From positions 1-64,000 of the forward strand of contig NZ_PDUW01000006.1 in the NCBI RefSeq assembly GCF_003545815.1: a stretch of 64,000 nt of DNA, in the 5' to 3' direction. The notes under the pieces are model-generated. The model saw only the letters and a list, made by a program, of their open reading frames with translations. It made no database searches and was not told the DNA's origin. Shown one piece after another: positions 8,569 to 17,030 of this stretch. The number at the start of each line of letters is the position of its first letter. The first letter of the stretch is position 1. A program made the position numbers and the translations under genes. Source of the DNA: Pusillimonas caeni. Lineage in GTDB: Bacteria > Pseudomonadota > Gammaproteobacteria > Burkholderiales > Burkholderiaceae_B.

Positions 8569-10470
8569 TCAAGACACCACGACTTCGCGGAACATGCCGG
8601 CATCCATGTGGAACATCAGGTGGCAGTGCCACGCCCAGCGGCCGAGCGCGTCGGCTGTCACCAGGAAGCTGATGCGTTGTGCCGGCTGCACCGGCAGGGT
8701 GTGGCGGCGCGCAAGGAAGCGACCGTCGGGGCTTTCCAGCTCGCTCCACATGCCGTGCAGGTGCATGGGATGGGTCATCATGGTGTCGTTGTGCAGAATG
8801 ACCCGCAGCCGCTCGCCGTGTTTGAAGTGCACCGGCGTGGACTTTCCGAACTCCAGCCCGTCCAGGGACCATGCGTAGCGTTCCATGTTGCCCGTGAGGT
8901 GCAGTTCGACCTCCCGGCCGGGGCCTCTCTTGTCCAGCGGCCCCGACGGGGTATGCAGATCCGCGAGGGTCAACACGCGCCGACCGTTGTTGCGCAGTCC
9001 GATGCCGGGGTCATCGAGGTTGGTGCGCGCCATGTCAACGCGCATGTCCGTGCTGGCACCATACTCGGTGCGAGCGTGGCGAGCAGTAGTGCTGGGCACG
9101 GCCAGTCCCCCCGCCGCCGCGGCGTGTTGGCTGTGATCCATCGCCATGCCACCGTGGTTCATGGCGCCGTGATTCATGCCTGCCATCGCCCCATGATCCA
9201 TCCCGGACATCGAACCCGAGCCCATCCCGGTCATCCCGGTCATGCCCGTCATGCCCGTCATCCCGGTCATCTCCATGGCCTGGCCGGACCCGCCATGGTC
9301 CATGCCCCCCATCATGCCGCCCATCATGTCGTTCATGGTCAGCCATTCGACCGGATCGAGGGCAGGCACGGGAGCTTGAAGACCTTCACGCACGGCCAGC
9401 GTGGCACGCGCGTAGCCTGTCCGGTCCATCGCCTGGGCGAAGATCGTGTAAGCGTCATCCCGTGGCTGGACGATCACGTCGACGGTTTCGCCAGGACCGA
9501 ATCGGAACTCATCGACGGTCACCGGCTCCACGTCAACACCATCGACGTGCACCACCGTGAGTTTCAGTCCTGGAATGCGTACGTCGTAGAAGGTGTTGCC
9601 CGCACCGTTGACCATGCGCAGCCGCACGCGCTCACCCGGTCGGAACAGCGCCGTCCAATTGCCGGCGGGGGTGACGCCGTTGGCCAGATAGGTCAGCGTG
9701 GCGGCAGACAGATCTGCGAGATCCGTCGGATTCATCCGCATCTCGTTCCACATCTTGCGCTTGTCGATCGCAGCGGCCGTGCCTTCGCGCGAGGCGTCCC
9801 GGAAGAAGTCGAAGACGGTAGGTTGGTTGTAGTTGTAATAGTCGCTTTGGGACTTGAGCTTGGTGAACACCCGCATCGGGTCTTCGTCGGTCCAATCCGA
9901 GAACAGCAGCACGTGGTCACGGTCGGCGTGGATGGTCTCGGCGCCAGCGGGGTCGATGATGATCGCCCCGTACATGCCCGTGAGTTCCTGGAAGCCGGAG
10001 TGCGAGTGGTACCAGTAGGAGCCGCTCTGCTGAACCTTGAAGCGGTACGTGAAGGTCTCGCCGGGAGCGATGCCATTGAAGCTGATGCCCGGCACGCCAT
10101 CCATCTGATACGGCAGGATGATCCCGTGCCAGTGAATGGATGTGGCTTCACGCAGCTTGTTGGTTACACGGATTGTGACGGTGTCACCCTCGCGCCAACG
10201 CAATGTCGGTGCCGGCAGCGAGCCGTTGATGGTCGTAGCCACGCCTGGCTTGCCCGTGAAGTTCACGGGCGATTCGGCGATCACCAAGTCGAACTCGGTG
10301 CCCTTCAGCACAGGGGCGGCACCGCGCGTCGCGGAGCCTTGCTGGGCAAATGCCTTGAACGCCGGCGTGGACAGCCCAGCGAGAACGCCGCCGGCGGCTA
10401 ACCCTTGGACGAAACGCCGACGAGAAAGGCCCTGTGTGGGCACGATAAAAAAGGGTGAACGAGGCGGCAT
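8569..10470 (-). CDS. copA: CopA multicopper oxidase
   Basis: A 633-residue multicopper oxidase exported by the Tat pathway: LSRRRFVQGLAAGG near the N-terminus is a twin-arginine signal. Copper ligand motifs appear in order: HWHGIILPY, YWYHSHSGFQELTG, HPMHLHGMW, and WAWHCHLMFHMDAGM. A Met/His-rich insert lies at about residues 375-450, with five MTG units and several MDH/MNH units, as in CopA/PcoA of copper-resistant bacteria. It oxidises or sequesters Cu(I) in the periplasm. It is the first gene of the minus-strand operon, with a cop-box-like palindrome about 125 bases upstream of its start. Confidence 0.95.
   Translation of the reverse strand: MPPRSPFFIVPTQGLSRRRFVQGLAAGGVLAGLSTPAFKAFAQQGSATRGAAPVLKGTEFDLVIAESPVNFTGKPGVATTINGSLPAPTLRWREGDTVTIRVTNKLREATSIHWHGIILPYQMDGVPGISFNGIAPGETFTYRFKVQQSGSYWYHSHSGFQELTGMYGAIIIDPAGAETIHADRDHVLLFSDWTDEDPMRVFTKLKSQSDYYNYNQPTVFDFFRDASREGTAAAIDKRKMWNEMRMNPTDLADLSAATLTYLANGVTPAGNWTALFRPGERVRLRMVNGAGNTFYDVRIPGLKLTVVHVDGVDVEPVTVDEFRFGPGETVDVIVQPRDDAYTIFAQAMDRTGYARATLAVREGLQAPVPALDPVEWLTMNDMMGGMMGGMDHGGSGQAMEMTGMTGMTGMTGMTGMGSGSMSGMDHGAMAGMNHGAMNHGGMAMDHSQHAAAAGGLAVPSTTARHARTEYGASTDMRVDMARTNLDDPGIGLRNNGRRVLTLADLHTPSGPLDKRGPGREVELHLTGNMERYAWSLDGLEFGKSTPVHFKHGERLRVILHNDTMMTHPMHLHGMWSELESPDGRFLARRHTLPVQPAQRISFLVTADALGRWAWHCHLMFHMDAGMFREVVVS
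9226..9270 (-). repeat. Five 9-bp tandem repeats encoding Met-Thr-Gly in copA
   Basis: Five near-identical 9-base units (cccggtcat or gcccgtcat on the plus strand) encode consecutive MTG triplets inside the Met-rich insert of CopA. Such short units can expand or contract by slippage without shifting the frame, so copy number may vary between strains. Confidence 0.85.
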
Positions 10471-10593
10471 GGCCTGAAATCCTCCATAGATGACTCGGAA
10501 GTCGTTCTAAACGCCACCCCATCCTGAGCGGCACAGTTCGACGCAATGCAGGTCATGCTATGGGTTGGGCACTTTCCATCGAATGACCCCTGA

Positions 10594-10609
10594 ATTACAT
10601 TCATGTAAT
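10594..10609. promoter_or_regulatory. cop-box-like CopR operator
   Basis: A perfect palindrome, attacat-tc-atgtaat, lies in the 254-base divergent gap between copA and copR. Copper-responsive regulators of the CopR/CusR/PcoR type are known to bind sites of this form. Its position suggests control of the copA operon and perhaps autoregulation of copRS. Confidence 0.7.
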
Positions 10610-10724
10610 GTTCGTGTCATGTTCGTGGAAGCTGGCAACCAGTAAATTGCTGATTGAAAGTGGATGAATGCGTACATCGTGAGCGGCTATTTTTCCGCGC
10701 CGTAGCGATTTCATGGGACATGCG

Positions 10725-11417
10725 ATGAAACTGCTGGTCGTTGAAGACGAGAACAAGACGGCGGATTACGTCCGCCAAGGTCTCATGGAGGCGGGATTCG
10801 TCGTGGATCTGGCGCGCAACGGATTGGACGGACACCACCTGGCCATGGGCGAGACATACGATCTGGTGGTCTTGGATGTCATGCTGCCGGATGTCGATGG
10901 CTGGCGCATCGTGCGTGCCCTTCGAGATGCCGGTAAACAGGTCCCTGTGCTCTTTCTGACGGCGCGTGGCGGTGTAGACGACCGTGTCAAGGGATTGGAA
11001 CTGGGAGCGGACGACTACCTCGTCAAGCCATTCGCGTTCTCTGAGTTGCTGGCGCGGGTGCGGACGCTGCTGCGACGCGGAAGCGCTCCGAGCCAGCCTG
11101 ATCGCATCCAGGTTGCCGATTTGGTGCTGGACTTGGCGCGCCGGCGCGCAACGCGCGCTGGCCAACGCATCAATCTCACCAGCAAGGAGTTCGCGTTGCT
11201 TGAGCTCCTGGCCCGTCGCCAGGGGGAGGTCCTTCCACGGTCTCTGATCGCGTCGCAGGTATGGGACATGAATTTCGACAGCGACAGCAACGTCATCGAT
11301 GTAGCCATCCGCCGTCTACGCGCGAAGATAGACGATGCGTTCAATCCGAAGCTCATCCACACCGTGCGTGGAATGGGATACACGCTCGATGCGCCCGATG
11401 ATGCCCCTGCGCCATAA
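10725..11417 (+). CDS. copR: CopR copper-responsive response regulator
   Basis: A 230-residue OmpR-family regulator. The receiver domain has the acidic pocket VVEDEN (residues 5-10), phospho-acceptor Asp at about 51 in VVLDVMLPD, and conserved Lys at about 101 in LVKPF. The C-terminal winged helix includes [19 protein letters not shown] and [13 protein letters not shown]. The start at MKLLVVED is the family norm; four extra codons (MGHA) precede it in frame. It overlaps copS, is divergent from the copA operon and presumably binds the palindrome at 10594-10609. Confidence 0.92.
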   Translation: MKLLVVEDENKTADYVRQGLMEAGFVVDLARNGLDGHHLAMGETYDLVVLDVMLPDVDGWRIVRALRDAGKQVPVLFLTARGGVDDRVKGLELGADDYLVKPFAFSELLARVRTLLRRGSAPSQPDRIQVADLVLDLARRRATRAGQRINLTSKEFALLELLARRQGEVLPRSLIASQVWDMNFDSDSNVIDVAIRRLRAKIDDAFNPKLIHTVRGMGYTLDAPDDAPAP

Positions 11418-12825
11418 GCCGCGGCAAAGCCGTCCAGCGTCGCTTGCATTGAGGGTCACGGCCCTCGTTGGTATCGCCACGACCTTGGTGTTTCTTGTGT
11501 TCAATTGGGTCATTCTCCGGTCGTTGGAGCACCACTTTGCTCAACAGGATGCCCACGAACTGGAGGCAGTGACAACCGCTTTGGCTCAGCCCTTGCACCA
11601 GCTTGCAAGTGACATCGCAAGCGACGAACTGAAGCAACACTTGGCCAACGCAGTCGCAGGACATCATGGGATGACGTACGGCGTCTACGATGGGGCTGGC
11701 AATAGCATCTATGCCACGCCCGGTCCTGACCTGTCTAAACTTGCCAGTAGCAAAAAGTTGGTCAACCGCATCACCGCTGACGATTTGATCGTGTGGCAGG
11801 AGGATCAGAGGTCATATCGAGGTGTGGTGCTGCAACTGCCTGCTGACGATTCAGCGGCGCCCGGCTACCGCATCGTCGCTGCCATGGACATCGGCTTTCA
11901 TCTCGACTTCCTGGCGGAGTTCAAGCGCATGCTCTGGTGGGCAACCGGCTTGGTCATGTGCCTGGCGCTCGGTGTGGCTTGGCTGGCGGTGCAGTGGGGC
12001 CACCTGCCGATTCGCAAGGTCAATGAAGAGATTCGGGCGATTCGCTCTTCAAAGCTGGATGTGAGGCTGGATCCTCGGGATGTGCCGATCGAACTGGCGG
12101 AACTGGTATTCGCCTTCAACGATATGTTGGCGAGAATCGAGGAAGGCTTCACCCGGCTATCACACTTTTCCGCAGACATCGCGCACGAGTTGCGCACGCC
12201 CGTCACCAACCTGGTCACGCAGACTCACGTGGCGCTTGGCCAGCCGCGCAGCAACGAGGAATACAGAGAAATCCTCTATTCAAATTTGGAAGAGTTTGAT
12301 CGGATGGGACGCATGATTGGTGACATGCTGTTTCTTGCCCAAACGGAAAATGATCCCCGCAACTTGCGTCTGTCTACCATTGATCTGTCCGAATTGGTGC
12401 GGAGTCTGTTCGACTATTTCGAGGCGCTGGCAGAAGATAGCGGCATTACGCTTGGTGTTAAAGGGGCGATCGGCAGCATAGCGGCGGATCGGGAAATGCT
12501 CACCCGGGCGCTGAACAATCTTCTCTCGAATGCAATTCGACACACGCCTCGCGGCAAGAGCATCACGGTCTTGCTTTCGCAGGACGAGCAGTGGACAACG
12601 ATCAGTGTGGTCAATCCCGGTGAGAGAATTCCTGAGCGCGATCTACCAAAGCTCTTCAACCGCTTCTACCGAGTTGATCCGGCACGGCAACGAAATACGG
12701 CGGGCGCCGGTCTTGGCCTTGCCATCGTGAAATCGATTGCGGAGGCACATGGTGGCTCCGTTGCCGTGACCTCCAGTGAGCTTGTCACCAGGTTTGACTT
12801 GGTATTGCCCCATCTGCGGCAGTAG
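11398..12825 (+). CDS. copS: CopS copper sensor histidine kinase
   Basis: A 475-residue membrane sensor kinase. The first transmembrane segment is at about residues 15-38 ([18 protein letters not shown]) and the second at about 180-200, flanking a periplasmic sensor loop. HAMP and HisKA domains follow, with the phospho-acceptor His in [13 protein letters not shown], then a HATPase domain with [10 protein letters not shown] and [18 protein letters not shown]. This matches CusS/CopS-type heavy-metal sensors. The start was placed at 11398, overlapping the copR end by 20 bases; Met codons at 11389 and 11401 are alternatives. Confidence 0.9.
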   Translation: MMPLRHKPRQSRPASLALRVTALVGIATTLVFLVFNWVILRSLEHHFAQQDAHELEAVTTALAQPLHQLASDIASDELKQHLANAVAGHHGMTYGVYDGAGNSIYATPGPDLSKLASSKKLVNRITADDLIVWQEDQRSYRGVVLQLPADDSAAPGYRIVAAMDIGFHLDFLAEFKRMLWWATGLVMCLALGVAWLAVQWGHLPIRKVNEEIRAIRSSKLDVRLDPRDVPIELAELVFAFNDMLARIEEGFTRLSHFSADIAHELRTPVTNLVTQTHVALGQPRSNEEYREILYSNLEEFDRMGRMIGDMLFLAQTENDPRNLRLSTIDLSELVRSLFDYFEALAEDSGITLGVKGAIGSIAADREMLTRALNNLLSNAIRHTPRGKSITVLLSQDEQWTTISVVNPGERIPERDLPKLFNRFYRVDPARQRNTAGAGLGLAIVKSIAEAHGGSVAVTSSELVTRFDLVLPHLRQ

Positions 12826-13170
12826 TCCGAGGGCGCTGCGGTCCGTCCAGCCAACTGGCGTATCTCTTTGCCTGATTCTGGGATCTACCCGGCCGGCCAC
12901 GTTGCTACGCGAGCGGGACATTTTTTCTCCGTGACTGCCACGTGCCCAGTCCTAGCGGCAGGCGCCGACATCATGCGCTTGTGTATCCCATCGCTACGTC
13001 CACACCGCGCGCGGGGGCCTTTGCTCGGTCGTGATCCGGTCACCGATCGTCGATAGCCTCAGCGGTCAGTGCCGAACGTCTGCCTGCTCGGCGCCTCGAT
13101 CGCGCGCAGACCTGGCTGTGTGCGCTGAGCCCCTGAGGTGAGTTGGAAGTTGGTCTGCTGGTTCGTTGCG

Positions 13171-13197
13171 CGGGTATATGTACCCGTAGCTGGGTAC
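13171..13197. repeat. Overlapping alternative hairpins
   Basis: Two perfect inverted repeats share a middle arm: cgggta-tatg-tacccg (13171-13186) and gtaccc-gtagct-gggtac (13180-13197). Only one can form at a time in RNA. No attached gene is intact, so the role is unknown. Confidence 0.45.
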
Positions 13198-13208
13198 AGA
13201 GAGTCTTA

Positions 13209-13222
13209 TTGATCAAGATCAA
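13209..13222. promoter_or_regulatory. Perfect FNR/ANR-type box without an intact target gene
   Basis: The sequence ttgat-caag-atcaa is an exact match to the FNR/ANR/DNR consensus TTGAT-N4-ATCAA. Downstream an ATG at 13250 opens a frame that runs for about a dozen codons before the sequence changes character near 13285. It may be the remnant promoter of an oxygen-regulated gene whose body was lost. Confidence 0.5.
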
Positions 13223-13743
13223 GGTACTGCTATCAGGCGCCGGCTGCATATGAACGCAGCCAACCGCCAAAACTACCTATGCAGGTGTCCACTAAAACTT
13301 GACCACTGCACCCCGCCCGAAGGCTTCTCCGACTCGCCCGCTGACGCGGGCCAGGTCAACCCCACAACGACAGGCGAGAACGCCCCGCCATGCCTTGCAG
13401 CGCCGGTCTTGAGGCGTGGCGTGGAAGCTCCATAGCGATGCCGGGCGGGTTGTCCCTGAACCGCGTTGAGGACGGCACGCACCTGCACAACCTGCCGCAG
13501 CAAGCGCCAGCGTGTTCGCCAGCGTCCCGTCCATCGCGGCGGGGCGCTGGCCGGGCCGATCCGGCGCAGCCGGTTCGGCGGCATCGAGGGGCGCCAAGCA
13601 TCGCGCGGCGGGGATAGCCCGCAGGGCTTTCCCCTGGAGGCAAGCGAAGCGCGCAGCGCCGCAGGCGCGAAGGCGTGAGCAACTGTCTTGAAAGTCAAGC
13701 CTCGCAAGCGCGCAGGCTCCATTCAATTGAAGCGTTTTGCCAA

Positions 13744-13773
13744 TGATTCAATAAATGTTGTATTATCGAATCA
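13744..13773 (+). promoter_or_regulatory. ArsR operator overlapping the arsR start
   Basis: An inverted repeat with 11-base arms (tgattcaataa at 13744-13754 and ttatcgaatca at 13763-13773, one mismatch) overlaps the first base of the arsR start codon. ArsR/SmtB repressors bind AT-rich imperfect dyads of this type. The right half, gtattatcgaat, is repeated exactly before padR at 16670-16681. Confidence 0.65.
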
Positions 13774-14102
13774 TGAACGAGACCCAAGCCATTTCCGCCC
13801 TCGGCGCCCTGGCCCATACCCAGCGGCTGCGCGTGTTCCGCGCCCTGGTGGTCGCCGGCCCCGAAGGGCTGACACCCAGCGTCCTCGCCGACCAGCTCGA
13901 CGTGGCCCGCAACTCCCTGTCCTTCCACCTGAAAGAACTGGCCCATGCCGGCCTGGTCACCATCGAGCAGCAGGGCCGCAACCTGATCTACCGCGCCGAC
14001 TTCACCCAGATGAATGGGCTGCTCGGCTATCTGACCGAGCACTGCTGCCAGGGCGGCGCGTGCGAGGTCACCGAATCCTCCTCTGCCTGTACTTCCTGCT
14101 GA
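13773..14102 (+). CDS. arsR: ArsR-family arsenic-responsive repressor
   Basis: A 109-residue ArsR/SmtB winged-helix repressor. The recognition helix is in VLADQLDVARNSLSFHLKEL (about residues 38-57). The metalloid-binding Cys residues are C-terminal, with CC at 91-92, Cys at 97 and two more at the extreme C-terminus, unlike the CVC motif in the DNA-binding helix of classical E. coli ArsR. This matches the C-terminal-Cys ArsR subclass. The start was placed at MNETQAIS because the upstream in-frame Met lies inside the operator. It is the first gene of the ars operon. Confidence 0.9.
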   Translation: MNETQAISALGALAHTQRLRVFRALVVAGPEGLTPSVLADQLDVARNSLSFHLKELAHAGLVTIEQQGRNLIYRADFTQMNGLLGYLTEHCCQGGACEVTESSSACTSC

Positions 14103-14115
14103 AAGGATCACCCCC

Positions 14116-14586
14116 ATGAAGCGCTTTCACGTCCACCTGCACGTCGATGACCTGAACCGCAGCATCGGCTTCTATTCCCAACTGTTCGCCGCGCAGCCCG
14201 CGCGCGTCGAAGGCGACTACGCCAAATGGATGCTCGAAGACCCGCCGGTCAACTTCGCCATCTCCACACGTGGCAACAAGCCGGGCATCGACCACCTGGG
14301 TATCCAGACCGACGATGCCGAGGAATTGGCGGTGCTGAAGGCCCGCGCCGAGGCGGCCGACATGACGCTGCTGGACGAGGGCACCACGACCTGCTGCTAC
14401 GCGCGCAGCGAGAAGCACTGGATCACCGATCCGCAGGGCGTGGCCTGGGAGCACTTCCACACGCTGGGCAACATTCCGGTCTTTAACGAAGCGGCGCCTG
14501 CAGCGACTTCCGCCGCAGCGTGCTGTACCCCGGTGCGCGGCAAGCCGGTGGGCGTTGCGGTGAAGCCGGCTTCCTCCTGCTGCTGA
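14116..14586 (+). CDS. arsI: ArsI/CadI-family glyoxalase-fold metal resistance enzyme
   Basis: A 156-residue vicinal-oxygen-chelate protein. It starts MKRFHVHLHVDDLNRSIGFY, with the metal-ligand His at about position 5, and has GIDHLGIQ (second ligand) and WEHFHT (the Glu ligand region). A TTCCYARS segment carries the Cys pair that ArsI uses to bind trivalent organoarsenicals. ArsI is a C-As lyase that demethylates methylarsenite; CadI homologues respond to cadmium. A Cys-rich tail (ACCTP, SSCC) is unusual and may add metal binding. It lies 13 bases after arsR. Confidence 0.85.
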   Translation: MKRFHVHLHVDDLNRSIGFYSQLFAAQPARVEGDYAKWMLEDPPVNFAISTRGNKPGIDHLGIQTDDAEELAVLKARAEAADMTLLDEGTTTCCYARSEKHWITDPQGVAWEHFHTLGNIPVFNEAAPAATSAAACCTPVRGKPVGVAVKPASSCC

Positions 14587-14598
14587 TGTGAGATACCC

Positions 14599-15096
14599 AT
14601 GACCACCGACAAGACCTACAACGCCCTGTTCATCTGCACGGGTAACTCGGCCCGCTCCATCCTGGCCGAAGGCATCCTCAATGAATTGGGCCAGGGGCGC
14701 TTTCGCGCCTACTCGGCGGGCAGCCACCCCAAGGGCGAAGTCCACCCACTGGCGCTCGCCACGCTGGAGCGGCTGCACATGCCGACCGCCGGCTACCGCA
14801 GCAAGAACTGGGACGAGTTCGCGGCGCCCGGTGCGCCGGAGCTGGATTTCATCTTCACGGTCTGCGACAACGCCGCCGGCGAGGTCTGCCCCGTGTGGCC
14901 GGGGCGCCCGATGTCGGCGCATTGGGGTGTGCCTGATCCTGCAGCCGTTGAAGGCACCGACGAGCAGAAGCGCAAGGCGTTCACGGATGCGGCGCTGACG
15001 CTGCGCCGACGCATCGAATTGTTCCTGTCGCTGCCGATTCAGCGCCTGGATGCCATGTCGCTGCAGCACGAGCTGCGCAGCATTGGTACGAAGTGA
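14599..15096 (+). CDS. arsC: Arsenate reductase, LMW-phosphatase type
   Basis: A 165-residue protein with the phosphatase-like P-loop FICTGNSARS (CX5R, Cys at about residue 13), followed by the GRFRAYSAGSHP segment and a DFIFTVCDNAAGEVCPVWPG region with the additional Cys residues used in the redox relay. These features define the thioredoxin- or glutaredoxin-linked ArsC related to low-molecular-weight tyrosine phosphatases. It reduces arsenate to arsenite for export by the transporter encoded next. It is 12 bases after arsI. Confidence 0.93.
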   Translation: MTTDKTYNALFICTGNSARSILAEGILNELGQGRFRAYSAGSHPKGEVHPLALATLERLHMPTAGYRSKNWDEFAAPGAPELDFIFTVCDNAAGEVCPVWPGRPMSAHWGVPDPAAVEGTDEQKRKAFTDAALTLRRRIELFLSLPIQRLDAMSLQHELRSIGTK

Positions 15097-15106
15097 GGTT
15101 GGCGCG

Positions 15107-16192
15107 ATGAGTGTTGGAACCCAAACGGCCGGCCGCGTGCCGGCCGCCCCCACCATGAGCGTCTTCGAGCGCTACCTGAGCGTGTGGGTGCTGCTGTGCA
15201 TCGTCGCCGGTATCGCGCTCGGCCAGTTCGCGCCGGGCGTGTTCCAGGCCATCGGCCGCACGGAAGTGGCTCAGGTCAACCTGCCCGTGGGCCTGCTGAT
15301 CTGGGTGATGATCATTCCCATGCTGCTCAAGGTGGACTTCGGCGCTCTCGGCCAGGTCAAGCAGCACTGGCGCGGCATCGGCGTGACGCTGTTCATCAAC
15401 TGGGCCGTCAAACCATTCTCGATGGCGTTGCTGGCGTGGATCTTCATCCGCCAGGTCTTCGCGCAGTGGCTCCCCGCCGACCAGCTCGACAGCTATGTCG
15501 CGGGCCTGATCTTGCTGGCCGCCGCACCTTGCACAGCCATGGTGTTCGTCTGGAGCCGGCTGACCGGGGGCGATCCTGTGTTCACGCTGTCGCAGGTCGC
15601 GCTGAACGACACCATCATGGTGTTCGCCTTCGCGCCCATCGTCGGCCTGCTGCTGGGCCTATCGTCCATCACGGTGCCGTGGGCCACGCTGCTGGTATCG
15701 GTCGGCCTGTACATCGTGATTCCCGTCATCCTGGCCCAGTTCTGGCGCCGCGCCCTGCTGAGCAAGGGCCAAGCCGCCTTCGACCGGGCGCTGGAGCGCA
15801 TCGGGCCGCTGTCCATCGCGGCGCTGCTGCTCACGCTGGTGCTGCTGTTCGCCTTCCAGGGCGAGGCCATCATCCGCCAGCCACTGGTCATCGCCATGCT
15901 GGCCGTTCCGATCCTGATCCAGGTGTTCTTCAACTCCGGCCTGGCCTACTGGCTCAACCGCAAGGCGGGCGAGCAGCACAGCATCGCTTGTCCTTCGGCG
16001 CTGATCGGCGCCAGCAACTTCTTCGAGCTTGCCGTAGCCGCCGCCATCAGCCTGTTCGGCTTCCAGTCCGGCGCCGCGCTGGCCACCGTGGTCGGCGTGC
16101 TGATCGAGGTGCCAGTCATGCTACTGGTCGTTCGGATCGTCAACCAAAGCAAGGGCTGGTATGAGTGCGGCCCGAACCCTGCCCGCGGATAA
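15107..16192 (+). CDS. arsB: ACR3-family arsenite efflux transporter
   Basis: A 361-residue membrane protein with about ten hydrophobic segments. The ACR3 signatures are present: VGLLIWVMIIPMLLKVDFG, the helix AAPCTAMVFVWS with the essential Cys, and ALNDTIMVFAFAPIVG. It expels arsenite made by ArsC and is often labelled ArsB although it is unrelated to the E. coli ArsB antiporter. The start at 15107 follows the arsC stop by 10 bases; the longer frame would begin inside arsC. Confidence 0.93.
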   Translation: MSVGTQTAGRVPAAPTMSVFERYLSVWVLLCIVAGIALGQFAPGVFQAIGRTEVAQVNLPVGLLIWVMIIPMLLKVDFGALGQVKQHWRGIGVTLFINWAVKPFSMALLAWIFIRQVFAQWLPADQLDSYVAGLILLAAAPCTAMVFVWSRLTGGDPVFTLSQVALNDTIMVFAFAPIVGLLLGLSSITVPWATLLVSVGLYIVIPVILAQFWRRALLSKGQAAFDRALERIGPLSIAALLLTLVLLFAFQGEAIIRQPLVIAMLAVPILIQVFFNSGLAYWLNRKAGEQHSIACPSALIGASNFFELAVAAAISLFGFQSGAALATVVGVLIEVPVMLLVVRIVNQSKGWYECGPNPARG

Positions 16193-16206
16193 CCAAGACA
16201 CGACTC

Positions 16207-16629
16207 ATGAGCAACATCACCATTTACCACAACCCCACCTGCGGCACGTCGCGCAACGTGCTGGCTCTGATCCGCAACAGCGGCGAAGAGCCGAACGTTA
16301 TCGAATACCTGAAGACACCGCCTGACCGCGAAACGCTGCAACGCCTGATCACGGACATGGGCGCGCCAATGCGCGCCGTGCTGCGTGAGAAGGGTACGCC
16401 CTATGCGGAATTGGGCCTCGATGACCCGAAGTGGGGTGACGAGCAGTTGATTGGCTTCATGCTCCAGCACCCCATCCTCATCAACCGGCCCATCGTGGTG
16501 ACCCCGCTGGGCACGCGCCTGTGCCGGCCCTCAGAGGCCGTGCTGGACATCCTGCCGCAGCCGCAGCGCGGCGCGTTCCGCAAGGAAGACGGCGAAGCCG
16601 TGGTGGATGCGGAGGGTCGCAGGGTCTGA
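16207..16629 (+). CDS. arsC: Arsenate reductase, glutaredoxin-linked type
   Basis: A 140-residue ArsC of the E. coli plasmid type. The N-terminus MSNITIYHNPTCGTSRNVL carries the catalytic Cys at about residue 12, and the conserved RPIVVTPLGTRLCRPSE segment holds the Arg residues that bind arsenate. It is unrelated in fold to the phosphatase-type ArsC two genes upstream, so this operon carries both classes. It lies 14 bases after the ACR3 gene. Start chosen at MSNITIYH. Confidence 0.93.
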   Translation: MSNITIYHNPTCGTSRNVLALIRNSGEEPNVIEYLKTPPDRETLQRLITDMGAPMRAVLREKGTPYAELGLDDPKWGDEQLIGFMLQHPILINRPIVVTPLGTRLCRPSEAVLDILPQPQRGAFRKEDGEAVVDAEGRRV

Positions 16630-16669
16630 GACCTCCCGCACAAGCGGCAGGCAATCTGAAGTGAGGCTG

Positions 16670-16701
16670 GTATTATCGAATTTCGTTATCGATATTCGAT
16701 A
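16670..16701 (+). promoter_or_regulatory. Palindromic operator at the padR start
   Basis: An inverted repeat with 8-base arms, tatcgaat (16674-16681) and attcgata (16694-16701), overlaps the first base of padR. A further ttatcga lies between the arms. The 12-base string gtattatcgaat at 16670-16681 is identical to part of the arsR operator, which suggests that ArsR may also act here. Confidence 0.6.
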
Positions 16702-17030
16702 TGAAAGAGAAACCTACTCCACGTGCCATGGAGCACCACGACCTGCTGTCGGGGCTGATCCGCCTGCATGTGCTGCACCACGCAGCCGAGCAGGAGATCT
16801 ACGGGCAATGGATGATCGACGAGCTGGCCCACCACGGCTACCGCCTCTCCCCCGGAACGCTGTACCCGATGCTGCACAAGATGGAGCGCGACGGCTACCT
16901 CGTCTCCCGCCAGGAGCGTGAAGGGCGCACCGTGCGCAAGCTCTACACGATCACGCCCAAGGGCAAGGAAGGCTTGGCGCTGGCCAAGGACCGCATCCGG
17001 GAGTTCACCGGGGAGGCGATGCACAAATGA
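16701..17030 (+). CDS. PadR-family regulator of chromate resistance
   Basis: A 109-residue PadR-type winged-helix protein. The signature YGQWMIDELAHHGYRLSPGT and LYPMLHKMERDGYLVSR covers the recognition helix and wing (about residues 33-75), followed by RKLYTITPKGKEGLALAK. Single-domain PadR proteins commonly regulate neighbouring chrA genes. Its stop overlaps the chrA start by 4 bases (ATGA), so the two are translationally coupled. Confidence 0.88.
   Translation: MKEKPTPRAMEHHDLLSGLIRLHVLHHAAEQEIYGQWMIDELAHHGYRLSPGTLYPMLHKMERDGYLVSRQEREGRTVRKLYTITPKGKEGLALAKDRIREFTGEAMHK

Larger units (their letters stand above)
12826..13743. other. Geneless scar between copper and arsenic cargo
   Basis: About 900 bases hold no convincing gene. 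Open frames here have no family resemblance and unlikely composition. Recognisable elements are a pair of overlapping hairpins at 13171-13197, a perfect FNR/ANR-type box at 13209-13222, a short ATG-led stub at 13250-13284, and then a sharp change to GC-richer sequence. The stretch looks like the joint between two cargo blocks where a gene was cut away. Confidence 0.6.

Noticed and set aside
9181-9330. Clustered short repeats resembling a CRISPR array
   Set aside because: They are in-frame Met/His codons of copA with units of 9 bases and no spacers.
8509-10401. A 630-codon plus-strand open frame opposite copA
   Set aside because: CopA has a full set of copper motifs on the other strand; this is an antisense shadow in GC-rich DNA.
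13282-13310. Sequence gtgtccactaaaacttgacc at the point where base composition changes, resembling an insertion-sequence end
   Set aside because: No matching inverted end, target duplication or transposase remnant was found nearby, so it is not reported as a mobile element.
13273-13726. Several open frames on both strands of 100-149 codons in the scar before arsR
   Set aside because: They overlap each other, are Arg/Ala-rich as expected of random GC-rich DNA, and resemble no family; no ribosome-binding site supports them.
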